Shown in pieces: positions 1 through 8,974 of a DNA stretch of 64,000 nt. Source of the stretch: DASYTH01 sp036002505 (lineage in GTDB: Bacteria > Actinomycetota > Actinomycetes > Mycobacteriales > Pseudonocardiaceae); contig NZ_DASYTH010000223.1 of assembly GCF_036002505.1 (NCBI RefSeq), positions 11,878 through 75,877 of the forward strand, given 5' to 3'. How positions within the stretch are numbered: the first letter of the stretch is position 1; every line of letters starts with the position of its first letter. The notes below the pieces were generated by a model that worked only from the letters and a program-made list of their open reading frames with translations, searched no databases and was not told where the DNA came from. The translations under genes and the position numbers were made by a program.

Positions 1-523
1 GCAGCCGGAAGGCGTTGCGCACGTCGCGCAGCCGGCGGCCGAGCACCGGCACGTCCACGGTGACCATGAGCACCTGGCAGCCGGCCGCCTCGGCGCGCGC
101 CACCATGGCGTCCACTTGCGACCGGTCGCGCAGCCAGTACAACTGGAACCACGTGACGGCCCCGACCTCGGTGATCTCCTCGATCGTGGCGCTGCTCAGA
201 ACACTTGCCACATAAGGAATCCCGATATCGCGCGCGGCCGCGGCCAGGGCCAGCTCACCGTCCGGATGGACCAGTCGCTGGTAGGCCATCGGCGCGGCGG
301 CCACCGGCAGGCTGGCCTCGCACTTGAGCAGCTGGCTGCCGGTGTCCGCGCCCCCAGAGCCGGCGAGCACCCGGGGCAGCAGCGCGACGGCGTCCAGCGC
401 GGCCCGGTTGGCTGCCAGCGTCGTCTCGTCCCCACTGCCCCCGGCGATGAAATCCCAGACCCCCTTGGGCAGGAGACTCTCGGCGCGCAACTCGAAATCC
501 GCAAGGTTCACCGCGTCATTCAA
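1..523 (-). CDS. FMN-dependent alpha-hydroxy acid oxidase (partial, C-terminus off the window)
   Basis: This is the N-terminal 174 codons of a TIM-barrel FMN enzyme of the glycolate oxidase / lactate oxidase / hydroxymandelate oxidase family, which oxidises 2-hydroxy acids to 2-oxo acids in the cytosol. The segments FIAGGSGDETTLAANRAAL, APMAYQRLVHP and WFQLYWLRDR match the FMN-binding N-terminal half of the family. The catalytic His and phosphate loop lie beyond the left edge. I recall closest similarity to actinomycete hydroxymandelate oxidases, but the substrate cannot be assigned. No ATG fits. The TTG at 523 has AGGTG about 5 nt upstream, and a GTG four codons downstream is the alternative. 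The upstream MFS gene is in the same direction, and a repeat-encoded small ORF (528-617) sits just before this start. Confidence 0.85.
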   Translation of the reverse strand, partial: MNDAVNLADFELRAESLLPKGVWDFIAGGSGDETTLAANRAALDAVALLPRVLAGSGGADTGSQLLKCEASLPVAAAPMAYQRLVHPDGELALAAAARDIGIPYVASVLSSATIEEITEVGAVTWFQLYWLRDRSQVDAMVARAEAAGCQVLMVTVDVPVLGRRLRDVRNAFRL

Positions 524-527
524 ACCA

Positions 528-617
528 TCACCTCGCAAGCTCGCTGATGGAGACCCCAGCGCCTCGCAAGCTCGGCGCCGGGGCAGTATCCAACGGTTCG
601 CTCGCAAGCTCGCTCAC
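528..617 (-). repeat. Repeat-encoded small ORF (SELASE-type intergenic element, copy 1)
   Basis: The stretch between the MFS stop and the hydroxy acid oxidase start can be read as a 29-codon GTG ORF beginning VSELASEPLDTAPAP and ending ISELAR. A second copy of the same repeat lies at 52261-52362 and encodes MSELASESMNTAPVP near its start. GAGCTTGCGAG recurs three times here. The ORF ends in AGGTGATG, so its last bases also supply the ribosome-binding site for the next gene. It is a repeat with coding capacity; whether the peptide is made is unknown. Confidence 0.6.
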
Positions 618-685
618 GCCGGCACAATGGCACGCGGTCCCCGGGCGAACAAGCCCGGGGACCGCGTCGGCGATCAACTTGCCGG

Positions 686-2071
686 TTACCGGTCGGCCAG
701 CACCGCCGCCACCGACACCGCCGCGGCCACGGTCAGCACCCCGAACCCGACGTGGAACGCCGCACCCGCACCGCCGGCCACCCCGAACGCCAGCGCCCCG
801 ATCGCCGGGCCGGCGGCGAAGCCCATCGTCCGCAGCAGCGCGGTGATCCCGCTCGACGCCCCGGTGAGCTCCGGTGGCGTGGCCGCCAGGATCGCGGTCA
901 CGTTCGGCCCGGCGAACAACCCGTTGCCGGCCCCGATCACGGCCAGCGGCCAGGCGACGTCCAGCAACCCGGCGCCGGTGCCGACGGTCAGCATGGCCGC
1001 CGTCCCGCCGAGGATCACCAGCACCCCGGCGAGTGCCACCGGCCGGGTGCCGATCCGGTCCGCCAGCACCCCGGCCACCGGCGACACCACCGCCATCGCC
1101 GCGGACATCGTCAGCAGCGTCAGCCCGATCATCCGCGGCGCCGCGTGCAGCGTGTCCGCCAGGAAGTACGGCACCAGGAAGTTCACCCCGCCCACTCCGG
1201 CGGTCATCATCGGCAGCGCGGTCAATCCCAGCGCGATCGGCCGCCGCCGCAGCAATCCGATCACCGGCCGGGACGCCCGCAGCCGCAGCCACACCAGCAC
1301 GGCGCCGATCGCGACCACGGCCAAGCCCGCGGGTCCGGCCACGCCGCCGCGACCCGCCAGGTCCAGGCTCAGGAACAGGGCCGTGGCGCCCACGCCGAGC
1401 ACCAGCGCCTCGCGCAGCATGGCCCGGCCCGGCGCCGGCAACCCGGCCTTCGGCCCCAGCCGGGCGGGAATCGTCCGCCGCGCCACCAACGCCGCGAGGA
1501 CCACGACCGGGATGTTCACCAGGAACACCGCGCGCCAGCCGTAGGCCTGGGCGAGCAGCCCGCCCACCGCGGGCCCGGCCACCCCGGACAGCGGGATCAG
1601 GGTCAGCACGATGCTCATCGCCCGCGCCCGGTGCTCCGGCCGCACCGACGTGGCCACGATCGGCATGCCCGCCACGCCGATCAGGCTGCCGAACAGGCCC
1701 TGCAGCACCCGCCCGGCCAGCAGCACCGGGAAGCCCGGCGCCACCGCGATCAGCACGCTGGCCACCCCGAACCCGCCGACCGCGAGCAGGAACGAGGGCA
1801 GCGGCCCGGCCCGGTCCAGCCAGCGCCCGGCCGGAATGCTCAGCGCCACAAGGGGAATCGTGTAGGCCAGCAGCACCCACTGGGTGAGCGCCGGGCCCGC
1901 GCCGAAGTCGGCGCCGATCAGCGGAAGCGCCACCGCGACGATGGTCAGGTCGAGCGCGGCGAGCACGATGCCCAGCGACACCGCCACGACGGCACCCCAC
2001 CGGGTGCGCGGCTCGGTGTCCGCCGCCGGGCGGATCTCGGAGAGTTCGTTCGTCTTCGTCAAAGTCGTCAT
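686..2071 (-). CDS. MFS multidrug exporter, DHA2-like
   Basis: A 461-residue inner-membrane transporter of the major facilitator superfamily, probably a proton-driven drug exporter. A polar 25-residue N-terminus is followed by 'AVSLGIVLAALDLTIVAVALP', cut here only for description: its LDxTIVxVALP core is the TM1 signature of EmrB/QacA-type (DHA2) exporters. GRWLDRAGPLP is the cytoplasmic loop 2-3 motif and GPAVGGLLAQAYGWR is the motif C antiporter region in TM5. About 14 hydrophobic segments follow. The start ATG at 2071 faces away from nothing codirectional upstream, and the neighbour at 2133 is read in the same direction. The substrate is unknown. Confidence 0.9.
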   Translation of the reverse strand: MTTLTKTNELSEIRPAADTEPRTRWGAVVAVSLGIVLAALDLTIVAVALPLIGADFGAGPALTQWVLLAYTIPLVALSIPAGRWLDRAGPLPSFLLAVGGFGVASVLIAVAPGFPVLLAGRVLQGLFGSLIGVAGMPIVATSVRPEHRARAMSIVLTLIPLSGVAGPAVGGLLAQAYGWRAVFLVNIPVVVLAALVARRTIPARLGPKAGLPAPGRAMLREALVLGVGATALFLSLDLAGRGGVAGPAGLAVVAIGAVLVWLRLRASRPVIGLLRRRPIALGLTALPMMTAGVGGVNFLVPYFLADTLHAAPRMIGLTLLTMSAAMAVVSPVAGVLADRIGTRPVALAGVLVILGGTAAMLTVGTGAGLLDVAWPLAVIGAGNGLFAGPNVTAILAATPPELTGASSGITALLRTMGFAAGPAIGALAFGVAGGAGAAFHVGFGVLTVAAAVSVAAVLADR

Positions 2072-2132
2072 GCGAACGAGGTTCGCCCTAAGCCGCGCAT
2101 CCCCACATTGGGACGGCGCCCTATTTCCCGGC

Positions 2133-4934
2133 TCAGCCGCCGCTGGTGTCTAAGACACCGAGCCGGTGTGCCGCGGCCGCCGCCTCGACCCTGTTCGCCA
2201 CGCCCAGCTTCGCGATCACGTTGGAGACGTGCACGCTGGCCGTCTTCGCCGAGATGAACAGCTCCTCGGCGATCTCCCGGTTACCGCGACCCGCCGACAC
2301 CAGCCGCAGGATCTCCATCTCCCGCGGAGTCAATCCCAGCTCCCGGCGCACTTGGTCGTCCGGCACGGTGTCCTTCGCGGTGACGGTGATCCGGGCCCGC
2401 CGGGCCAGATCGTCGATCCGGCCGCGCAGCGGTGTCGCACCGAGGTCATCGGCGATCTTGGCCGCGCGGCGCAGCATTGCCGCCGCGGTGTCGCGGTCGC
2501 CGTCGAGGACCGCGGCCTCCGCGGCGGGCAGCAGGGCCTGCGCCAACCGGTGCGGCTGGTTGAGCTCGTCCCACGCTCGCACCGCCGCGTCCCATGCCGT
2601 GCGGTCGAACGTCCCGCCGGCCCTGGTGAGTTCGGCTTCGAAGACAAGTGCCTCGGCATGTTGGACCGGCGTGAACCGGCCCACTCTGTCGGCCACCTCG
2701 CGCAGCCGGGATAGCAGCGGTGTCTGGCCATGCGCTTCGGCGACTGCGTGGGCGCCGAGCGCGAGCAGGTTCCAGGTGAACCGCGCGGCGTCGGCCAGGT
2801 AGGGCAGTTCCAGCGCCTGTTCGAGCACTGCGAGCGCGTCCGCCGTTCGCCCCTGCGCCAGCCGCAGCCGGATCTCCAGCCGGGGCAGCCGCAACGGATC
2901 CTGGGCGAACCCGGCGGCGCCGGCGAGCAGCTCGTGGGACTGCGCCACGGCGTCCTCGGCCACCGCGAGATCCCCCCGGTGCAACGAGATCACCCCGCGG
3001 TAGCACAGCAGGTGGGCGCGGAAGGTGGCCGGCGGCGCCAGGCTCAGCGCGTGCTCGACGCCGTCCAGCGCCTCGTCCCACCGGCCGAGCGCGTACAGCG
3101 CCCCGATCAGGTCGATGGCATGCCCGGCACCGTAGGCGCGGGCCACCCCCATGGCCTGGACCCGGGTCAGCGCGGCCCGGGCGATCTCGGCGGAGCGCTC
3201 GGCCCGGCCGAACCCCAGCAGGATCGACGCCTCGTGGTGCAGTGACCTCATCACCACGTGGTCCGAGCCGACCCGCTCGGCGAGGCGCCGCGCCTCGGCC
3301 AGCCGAACCAGCTGCGCGTCCAGGTCGCCGAGCCGGGCGGCCAGGATGGCAAGGGTGACCATGGCCGCCGCCTGCGCCCGGTCGTCCCCGGTGCGCCGCG
3401 CCAGGGTCAGCGCCTCCTCGGCCGCCGCCCGGGCCGCGTCCGGCATCGGCGGTCCCTCGAGGTACCGGCCGGCCAGGTCGTTGAGCACCCCGGCGCGCGC
3501 CGGATCGCCCGCCGGCACCAGCGCGACCGCCGCCCGAAGATCGTCGAGGTCGCCGGCCTGCCCGGTCTGCCGGCGCATCAGCCCCCGCCGCACCAGCAGC
3601 CGCGCCGCCCGCACCGGCTCACTTCCCTGATCCACCAAGGCGAGCGCCTCGGTGGCCAGCCCGGCACCCCGAGCGTGATCACCCGCGCTGTGCGCCGCCT
3701 CGACCGCCCACTCCAGCACACTCACCCGGTCCGCGCCGATCCGCCCGGCCGCGTCCGGCACCGACGGCCACAGCCGCAGCACGTGCGCCAGCATCTCCAG
3801 CTGCTCACCGAACGCCAGCGAGGCCGCCCGGTCCAGCGCCGCCCCGTGCGCCGCGACCAGCGCCGGGCCGGCCTCGCCGGCGGCGATCAGGTGCCGCGCC
3901 ACAACGCCGACTTCCCTCCCGCCCGCGAGCACCTCGGCGTACCGCCGGTGCAGCGGCCCGCGCTCCCCGGGCAGCAAGCTGCCGTACACCGCCTCCCGGA
4001 TCAGCGCATGCCGGAACGCGTACCCGTCGCCGTCCACCATGATCACGTTGGCGTCCACCGCGGGCCGCACCACCGCCGAGAGCGCCGCGTCGTCCAGCCC
4101 GGTCACGGCCACCAGCACGGCATGCGGCACCGCCGCCCCACCGGCCGCGGCCGCCCGCAGCACCGCGCCGGTCTCCGCCGGCAGCCGCTCGATCCGGTCC
4201 AGCAGCAGATCGGCGAGCGACGCCGCCGGTGGACCGCCGTCCAGCAGGGCCTCCACGAACAGCGGGTTGCCCTCGCTGCGCCGGTAGATCGCGTCGACCA
4301 GCTCGGGCTCCGGCTCGCGCCCACGGATGGCCCGCATCTGGGCCACGACATCAGCACGGGACAGCCGGCCGAGCTCCAGCCGGCGCACCCACGGCAGCCG
4401 GGTCAACTCGGCGATCAATGAGCGGAGCGGGTGCGCGCGGTGCACGTCCTCCGCCCGGTAGGTCACCACCAGCAGCAGCCGCGGCACCGACTGCTGGTTG
4501 CGCACCAGGAAGTCCAGCAGGTCCCGGCTGGACCGGTCGGCCCAGTGCGCGTCCTCGATGACCAGCACCAGCGGGCGTTCCTCGGCCAGCCGGTCCAGCT
4601 CGGCCAGCACGCGCTCGAACAGCCGCACCCGGCCCAGCTCGCCGTCGCCGGCCACGTCGAGCCGCACGTCCGAGCCCCGCAGCGCCGCCGTGAAGGGCGC
4701 GTACGGCAGCCCCGCGCCACCCAGCTCGACGCACATCCCGACCAGCGCCCGGGCTCGCCCGCCGCCCAACCCGGCCAGGAGCTCCCGCACCAGCCGGGAC
4801 TTGCCCACCCCGGACTCACCGCCGACGAGCACGGTCGCCGGCTGCTCGGCGCCGGCGCCGGCCAGCGCGTCGCGCAGCACCGCCAGCTCGCCGCCGCGCC
4901 CGACGAGGATCGCGCTCTCAACACCCGGCCTCAT
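2133..4934 (-). CDS. Large ATP-binding LuxR-family (LAL-type) transcriptional regulator
   Basis: A 933-residue cytosolic regulator. It begins with an AAA/STAND-type ATPase domain: Walker A GGESGVGKS at residues 38-46, and a Walker B-like LVLVIEDAHWAD near 120. A long alpha-helical TPR-like middle follows, and the last 60 residues form a LuxR/NarL helix-turn-helix (LTPREMEILRLVSAGRGNREIAEEL, shown here in part: LTPREMEILRLV then NREIAEELFIS). This is the architecture of MalT/LAL regulators, which usually activate adjacent catabolic or biosynthetic genes on binding a small ligand and ATP. It is divergent from the short-chain dehydrogenase at 5082 and codirectional with the MFS exporter, either of which could be its target. 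Confidence 0.92.
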   Translation of the reverse strand: MRPGVESAILVGRGGELAVLRDALAGAGAEQPATVLVGGESGVGKSRLVRELLAGLGGGRARALVGMCVELGGAGLPYAPFTAALRGSDVRLDVAGDGELGRVRLFERVLAELDRLAEERPLVLVIEDAHWADRSSRDLLDFLVRNQQSVPRLLLVVTYRAEDVHRAHPLRSLIAELTRLPWVRRLELGRLSRADVVAQMRAIRGREPEPELVDAIYRRSEGNPLFVEALLDGGPPAASLADLLLDRIERLPAETGAVLRAAAAGGAAVPHAVLVAVTGLDDAALSAVVRPAVDANVIMVDGDGYAFRHALIREAVYGSLLPGERGPLHRRYAEVLAGGREVGVVARHLIAAGEAGPALVAAHGAALDRAASLAFGEQLEMLAHVLRLWPSVPDAAGRIGADRVSVLEWAVEAAHSAGDHARGAGLATEALALVDQGSEPVRAARLLVRRGLMRRQTGQAGDLDDLRAAVALVPAGDPARAGVLNDLAGRYLEGPPMPDAARAAAEEALTLARRTGDDRAQAAAMVTLAILAARLGDLDAQLVRLAEARRLAERVGSDHVVMRSLHHEASILLGFGRAERSAEIARAALTRVQAMGVARAYGAGHAIDLIGALYALGRWDEALDGVEHALSLAPPATFRAHLLCYRGVISLHRGDLAVAEDAVAQSHELLAGAAGFAQDPLRLPRLEIRLRLAQGRTADALAVLEQALELPYLADAARFTWNLLALGAHAVAEAHGQTPLLSRLREVADRVGRFTPVQHAEALVFEAELTRAGGTFDRTAWDAAVRAWDELNQPHRLAQALLPAAEAAVLDGDRDTAAAMLRRAAKIADDLGATPLRGRIDDLARRARITVTAKDTVPDDQVRRELGLTPREMEILRLVSAGRGNREIAEELFISAKTASVHVSNVIAKLGVANRVEAAAAAHRLGVLDTSGG

Positions 4935-5081
4935 ATGCCGCGGATGCTAGCCGGACCGAACCCCCGCGATCACGCTCGTCGCACAATGCCGGCCGCCCGC
5001 CGCCGGTGGTCCCCACGGATCACCCGCCGGTCCAACACTGTCCGCAAGTTCCAACAGCGGAGTTCGGGGAGGGGTATCCCA

Positions 5082-5966
5082 ATGGCATCCCTAGACGGAA
5101 AGGCAGTGGTGGTCACCGGAGCCGGGCGGGGCCTCGGCGAGGCCTACGCCTGGCAGCTGTGCCGGGCCGGCGCCATGGTGGTGGTCAACGACGTCGACGC
5201 CGAGGCGGCCACCCGGACCGCGGACGAGATCCGCACCGGTGGCTTCCCGGCGATCGCGAGCACCCACTCGGTGACCGACCCGGAGGCCGCCGCGGCGATC
5301 GTGGACCTCTGCGTGGACCGGTTCGGCCGAATCGACGGCCTGGTCAACAACGCCGGCCTCACCTACGAGTCCCTCCCCTGGGACGACGACCCCCAGCAGG
5401 CCCGGGAGCTCATCGAGGTCAACGTGCTCGGCACGATCTACACCGGGCTCGCCGCCCTGCGCGCCATGAAGGACCACGGCAGCGGCTCCATCGTCAACAT
5501 CTCCTCCGGCGCGTCCTTCGGCCAGCGCACCCTGGGCGCCTACTCGGCCAGCAAGGGCGCCGTCGCCTCGCTCACCTACTCCTGGGCGCTGGACCTCGAA
5601 GCGGCCGGCATCCGCGTCAACGCCGTCTGCCCGGTCGCCTACACCCGCATGGCCTGGAGCTCCGAACGCGTGCGGCGCAAGGTCTTCCCCGAGCACACCC
5701 CCGATCGGGTCGCCCCGCTCATCGTGTTCCTGCTCAGCGACGACTCCGAGGGCATCACCGGCCAGATGATCCGCTGCAACGGCCCGCAGCTCCACCTCGT
5801 CGGCCAGCCCTACTTCAAGGCCCCCATCCTCGAACGCGACACCTGGGACACCGACACCGTCGAACGCGCCTTCACCGAGGTCTTCCAGGCCCACCTCGAG
5901 CCCTACGGCCTGGAGAAGCGCCTGCCACCCCGCCTGCGCGACTGGCTCACCCCGGCCACGGCTTAG
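5082..5966 (+). CDS. Short-chain dehydrogenase/reductase (SDR)
   Basis: A 294-residue NAD(P)-dependent oxidoreductase with a Rossmann fold. Visible motifs are the nucleotide-binding TGAGRGLG at residues 12-19, NNAG in the middle, a catalytic Ser in IVNISSGASFG, and YSASKG (catalytic Tyr and Lys). The C-terminus after VNAVCPVAYTRMAW is longer than in minimal SDRs and resembles the family that acts on acyl or steroid-like substrates; the substrate is not known. The ATG at 5082 has GGGGAGGGG about 8 nt upstream. The reading frame stays open far upstream, but that part lies in the divergent LuxR gene and is not coding. A pair of palindromes follows the stop. Confidence 0.92.
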   Translation: MASLDGKAVVVTGAGRGLGEAYAWQLCRAGAMVVVNDVDAEAATRTADEIRTGGFPAIASTHSVTDPEAAAAIVDLCVDRFGRIDGLVNNAGLTYESLPWDDDPQQARELIEVNVLGTIYTGLAALRAMKDHGSGSIVNISSGASFGQRTLGAYSASKGAVASLTYSWALDLEAAGIRVNAVCPVAYTRMAWSSERVRRKVFPEHTPDRVAPLIVFLLSDDSEGITGQMIRCNGPQLHLVGQPYFKAPILERDTWDTDTVERAFTEVFQAHLEPYGLEKRLPPRLRDWLTPATA

Positions 5967-5971
5967 CGCAT

Positions 5972-6024
5972 GCCCTGAAGGCGGCCTTCAGGGCGTTGAA
6001 CGTCCTGAAGGCCGCCTTCAGGGC
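5972..6024. repeat. 53-bp double palindrome between convergent genes
   Basis: Two near-perfect dyads stand side by side between the SDR stop and the GGDEF gene stop: GCCCTGAAGGC-G-GCCTTCAGGGC at 5972-5994 (11-bp arms, 1-nt centre) and CCTGAAGGC-C-GCCTTCAGG at 6004-6022. The whole 53-bp unit recurs with few changes at 28578-28630 inside a MITE-like element. Its place between converging genes fits a bidirectional terminator, but the strict sequence conservation suggests a mobile or protein-bound repeat. Confidence 0.8.
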
Positions 6025-6026
6025 AT

Positions 6027-7334
6027 TCAACCCCGCCGCGATCGTGGGCGGCCGCCGTTCTCGCTCACCTTGATCTGGTTGCGGCCGCCCACCTTCGCCT
6101 CGTACAGCGCCGCGTCCGCCGCGTGCAGCAGCGCGTCCAGCTCGGCCGTGCCATCGAGACCGCCGGCGATGCCGACCGAGGTGGTGCGGCCCTCGATGGT
6201 CACCGGCTGCCCGCGCTTGTCCGTGGCCGGCACCCGCATCTCGGCGATCCCGGCCCGCACCCGCTCGGCCACCACCAGCGCCGCGGTCCCGTCGGTGTCG
6301 GGCAGCAGCAGCGCGAACTCCTCGCCGCCGATCCGCCCCACCACGTCGCCCTGCCGGGTCTGCTCCCCCAGCACCGCGGCCACCGTGCGCAGCACCGCGT
6401 CCCCGGCCGGGTGCCCCCAGGTGTCGTTGACCGACTTGAAATGGTCCAGGTCCAGCACCGCCACCGCGAGCGGCCGGCCGGCCCGGCGCACCCGGGCCAC
6501 TTCCCGCGCCGCCTGCTCGTGCCAGCCCCGGGAGTTCAGCAACCCGGTGGTGTGGTCGGTCCGCGAGTCTCCGCGCAACCGCTCCACCTGCCGCACCGCC
6601 CAGTCCGCCGCGCAGACCACCGGCACTACCACGATTGGCGCCAACAATGAGTAACTCATCGCGAACACGACAAGGGCGGCAACACACAATGTGAGCGCCT
6701 CGAAAATATTGTCCTCACGGTTACCCAATGCGACTGACAAGTTCGGTCTCGGCGTGGATAGCACAATGACGAGCCCGACGTTGACGGCCTGCGCAACGAA
6801 ATACGCCGCCGCCGCGATGATTACCGTCAGTGCCGCCGATGGCGTGAACCCCGAGCCGGCCACCACCGCGCCCGCCCGCAACACCAGCGTCACGACCAGC
6901 GCTCCGACCACGATGTTGGCGAGATTGAACGTCTGGCGGTACAGCGGACGGCGGCTGATCGGGTAGATCAGCACCCGGAGCCACAGCACGATGGACAGCG
7001 CGAGCAGCGGTGGGAGGAGCACCATGGCCGGAAACGTCCATACCACAGTGGTTCCCACGTGCGGTCCGTAGCTCCGGTCCCGGCGGCTCTCCTCCGTCCG
7101 CCACGAGATCCACACATGTGCCGCGCCAGCGACAGTCAACACGGCAGCGCGCAGGAGGTCCCGACTGTTCGGTATGGACCCGGTGACCAGACCGGTCACC
7201 GCCGCGCCCAACGCGAACAGTTCGACACCGATCACGTAGAGCAGAACCCGCCTCGGCAGCGACCACAGCCGCCAGTGCCGGATTTGCCAGACGGCGCCGC
7301 GCACAGGTTGTTCCTCAGGCGATTGGTCGGTCAC
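6027..7334 (-). CDS. Membrane-bound diguanylate cyclase (GGDEF)
   Basis: This protein of about 435 residues makes the second messenger cyclic di-GMP from two GTP. The N-terminal half has six hydrophobic segments (for example VLLYVIGVELFALGAAVTG and TVIIAAAAYFVAQAVNVGL) and forms a membrane sensor. The C-terminal GGDEF domain has the active-site GGEEF at about residues 336-340, preceded by RQGD, an RxxD inhibitory I-site five residues upstream, so product feedback inhibition is likely. DHFKSVNDTWGH is the substrate-binding region. No EAL domain is present. The start is uncertain: the frame is open to 7523, but upstream sequence does not look coding, so GTG 7334 was chosen although its ribosome-binding site is weak. 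Confidence 0.88.
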   Translation of the reverse strand: MTDQSPEEQPVRGAVWQIRHWRLWSLPRRVLLYVIGVELFALGAAVTGLVTGSIPNSRDLLRAAVLTVAGAAHVWISWRTEESRRDRSYGPHVGTTVVWTFPAMVLLPPLLALSIVLWLRVLIYPISRRPLYRQTFNLANIVVGALVVTLVLRAGAVVAGSGFTPSAALTVIIAAAAYFVAQAVNVGLVIVLSTPRPNLSVALGNREDNIFEALTLCVAALVVFAMSYSLLAPIVVVPVVCAADWAVRQVERLRGDSRTDHTTGLLNSRGWHEQAAREVARVRRAGRPLAVAVLDLDHFKSVNDTWGHPAGDAVLRTVAAVLGEQTRQGDVVGRIGGEEFALLLPDTDGTAALVVAERVRAGIAEMRVPATDKRGQPVTIEGRTTSVGIAGGLDGTAELDALLHAADAALYEAKVGGRNQIKVSENGGRPRSRRG

Positions 7335-7672
7335 ACTTAGGGGACCCGATTGATCACCCACGTCCCGCCCGGAGCCGCTATGACCATCCGAACCAGGTTT
7401 ATGCTGTCGCCGTCCGGGCCGACCCCCCGGAGGAGGTGTCTGCCGTGAGAGAGCGCGAATGGTGATGCCCAGGACCGTCCTCCTCCCCCCGCGGTCGACG
7501 TTCGTCCAAGGAGGTTCCGCCACACCTGGTTCATCGCGCAGCCGGTCGGGCTCGTGTCGGTGCGTAGCCCAAGATAGCCGGACGACTGCGTGAAGCCGGG
7601 TCCTCCTGCCAGTACTCTATGCAACAACGACATAACTGACCGGCTATCGTCACGTGACCCGAGGACAGCGAT
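7335..7672. other. Divergent intergenic region without a clear gene
   Basis: About 340 bp separate the divergent GGDEF and MFS genes. The upstream extension of the GGDEF frame runs through part of it but is rich in Pro, Gly and Arg and unconvincing. A perfect 10-bp palindrome GTCACGTGAC lies at 7649-7658, 14 bp before the MFS start, and could be an operator. No riboswitch is recognised. Confidence 0.5.
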
Positions 7673-8974
7673 GTGAGCCGAACGGGCCCAAGCTTGGCCG
7701 CGGTCCTCGCCGTACCCGAGTTCCGCGCGCTGTGGTTCGCCGAGGCCCAGTCCGTCGCCGGCGACCAGCTCGCCAAGGTCGCGCTCGCCATCCTGGTCTA
7801 TGACCGGACGAACTCCGCGCTGTGGGCCGCCGGGGTCTACGCGCTCACCTTTCTTCCCGCTCTGGCCGGCGGCGTCGGGCTGTCCCAGCTGGCCGACCGC
7901 CTGCCGCGCCGGCTGCTGATCGTGGCCTGCACCGCGGTGCAGGCGGTGCTCGTGGGCCTGATGGCGATCCCCGGCACCCCGCTGCTGGTGCTCTGCGTGC
8001 TGGTGGTGGCCCTCAACCTGGTCCAGGCACCCGCGCTGGCGGCGCAGAACGCGCTCACCCGGGAGCTGTTCGACAACAACGACCTGTACCTGCGCAGCCA
8101 GGACCTGCGCGGGATGACCACCAACACGGTGATGCTGGCCGGCCTCGGCGGCGGCGGACTGCTGGTCATGGCGATCGGCACGTCCTGGGCGCTCGCCCTG
8201 GACGCGGTGACGTTCGCGATCAGCTCGCTGGTGGTGTTCGCGGGTGTCCGGGAGCGGCCGGTGGCCGGCAGCCCCCAGGACGGCTGGTTCGGGGCCGCCC
8301 GGCGGGTGTTCGGAGACCGCAAGTTGCGGCTGCTGCTCACGATGGCCTGGCTGGTCGGCCTGGTGGTGGTGCCCGAGGGGCTCGCGGCGCCGCTCGCCCG
8401 GGAGATCGGGGCGAGCTCCGAAGCCGTCGGCTGGTTACTCGCCGCGGACCCGTTCGGTTTCGTGATCGGCACCTTCGTGCTGTCCCACTTCGTGTCCGGC
8501 CAGGTGCGGGTGCGCCTGATCGGGGTGCTCGCGACCGGCTCGGTGGGGATGCTGATCGCGTTCCTGGTGCACCCGAACCTCGCGGTGGCCCTCGTCCTGC
8601 TGGCCCTGGCCGGCGCGCTGGGCGCCTACCAGATCGCGGTCAGCGCGACGTTCAACACCTTGGTGCCCAACGAGATCCGCGGCGGTGCCATCGGCCTGGC
8701 CCGGACCGGGCTGCGGGTCGCGCAGGGCGTCGGCGTCGCGCTCGGCGGGCTCGTCGCCGAGCTGATCGGCTCGGCGGTCACCACGGTCGCCCTGGCCGGA
8801 GCCGCCGGCGTGCTGATCGCCGTCCCGGCCGCGATCTCCTGGGCCCGGCTCAACTCCCGCCCCGAAGCCCCCGGCACGAACGGAAAGTCCGTGCCCCACC
8901 CGCACATCCCGACGGTTCGCGCGGAACCCGACCCGATCCGGAGACGGCCGCGGGTCAAGCAGAAGCCGGACTAG
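7673..8974 (+). CDS. MFS transporter (MFS_3 / enterobactin-exporter-like)
   Basis: A 433-residue major facilitator protein with 12 predicted membrane helices. The N-terminus (FRALWFAEAQSVAGDQLAKVA) and the loop LSQLADRLPRRLL are typical of the MFS_3 subfamily, whose members export siderophores, macrolides and other small molecules. The C-terminal 45 residues are polar and basic. The GTG start at 7673 is preceded by GAGGA. The last 20 bp overlap the end of the convergent SARP regulator gene. The substrate is unknown. Confidence 0.88.
   Translation: MSRTGPSLAAVLAVPEFRALWFAEAQSVAGDQLAKVALAILVYDRTNSALWAAGVYALTFLPALAGGVGLSQLADRLPRRLLIVACTAVQAVLVGLMAIPGTPLLVLCVLVVALNLVQAPALAAQNALTRELFDNNDLYLRSQDLRGMTTNTVMLAGLGGGGLLVMAIGTSWALALDAVTFAISSLVVFAGVRERPVAGSPQDGWFGAARRVFGDRKLRLLLTMAWLVGLVVVPEGLAAPLAREIGASSEAVGWLLAADPFGFVIGTFVLSHFVSGQVRVRLIGVLATGSVGMLIAFLVHPNLAVALVLLALAGALGAYQIAVSATFNTLVPNEIRGGAIGLARTGLRVAQGVGVALGGLVAELIGSAVTTVALAGAAGVLIAVPAAISWARLNSRPEAPGTNGKSVPHPHIPTVRAEPDPIRRRPRVKQKPD

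Noticed and set aside
7335..7523. N-terminal extension of the GGDEF protein to ATG 7523
   Set aside because: The added residues are Arg/Gly/Pro-rich, unlike a membrane-protein N-terminus, and begin far from any good ribosome-binding site.
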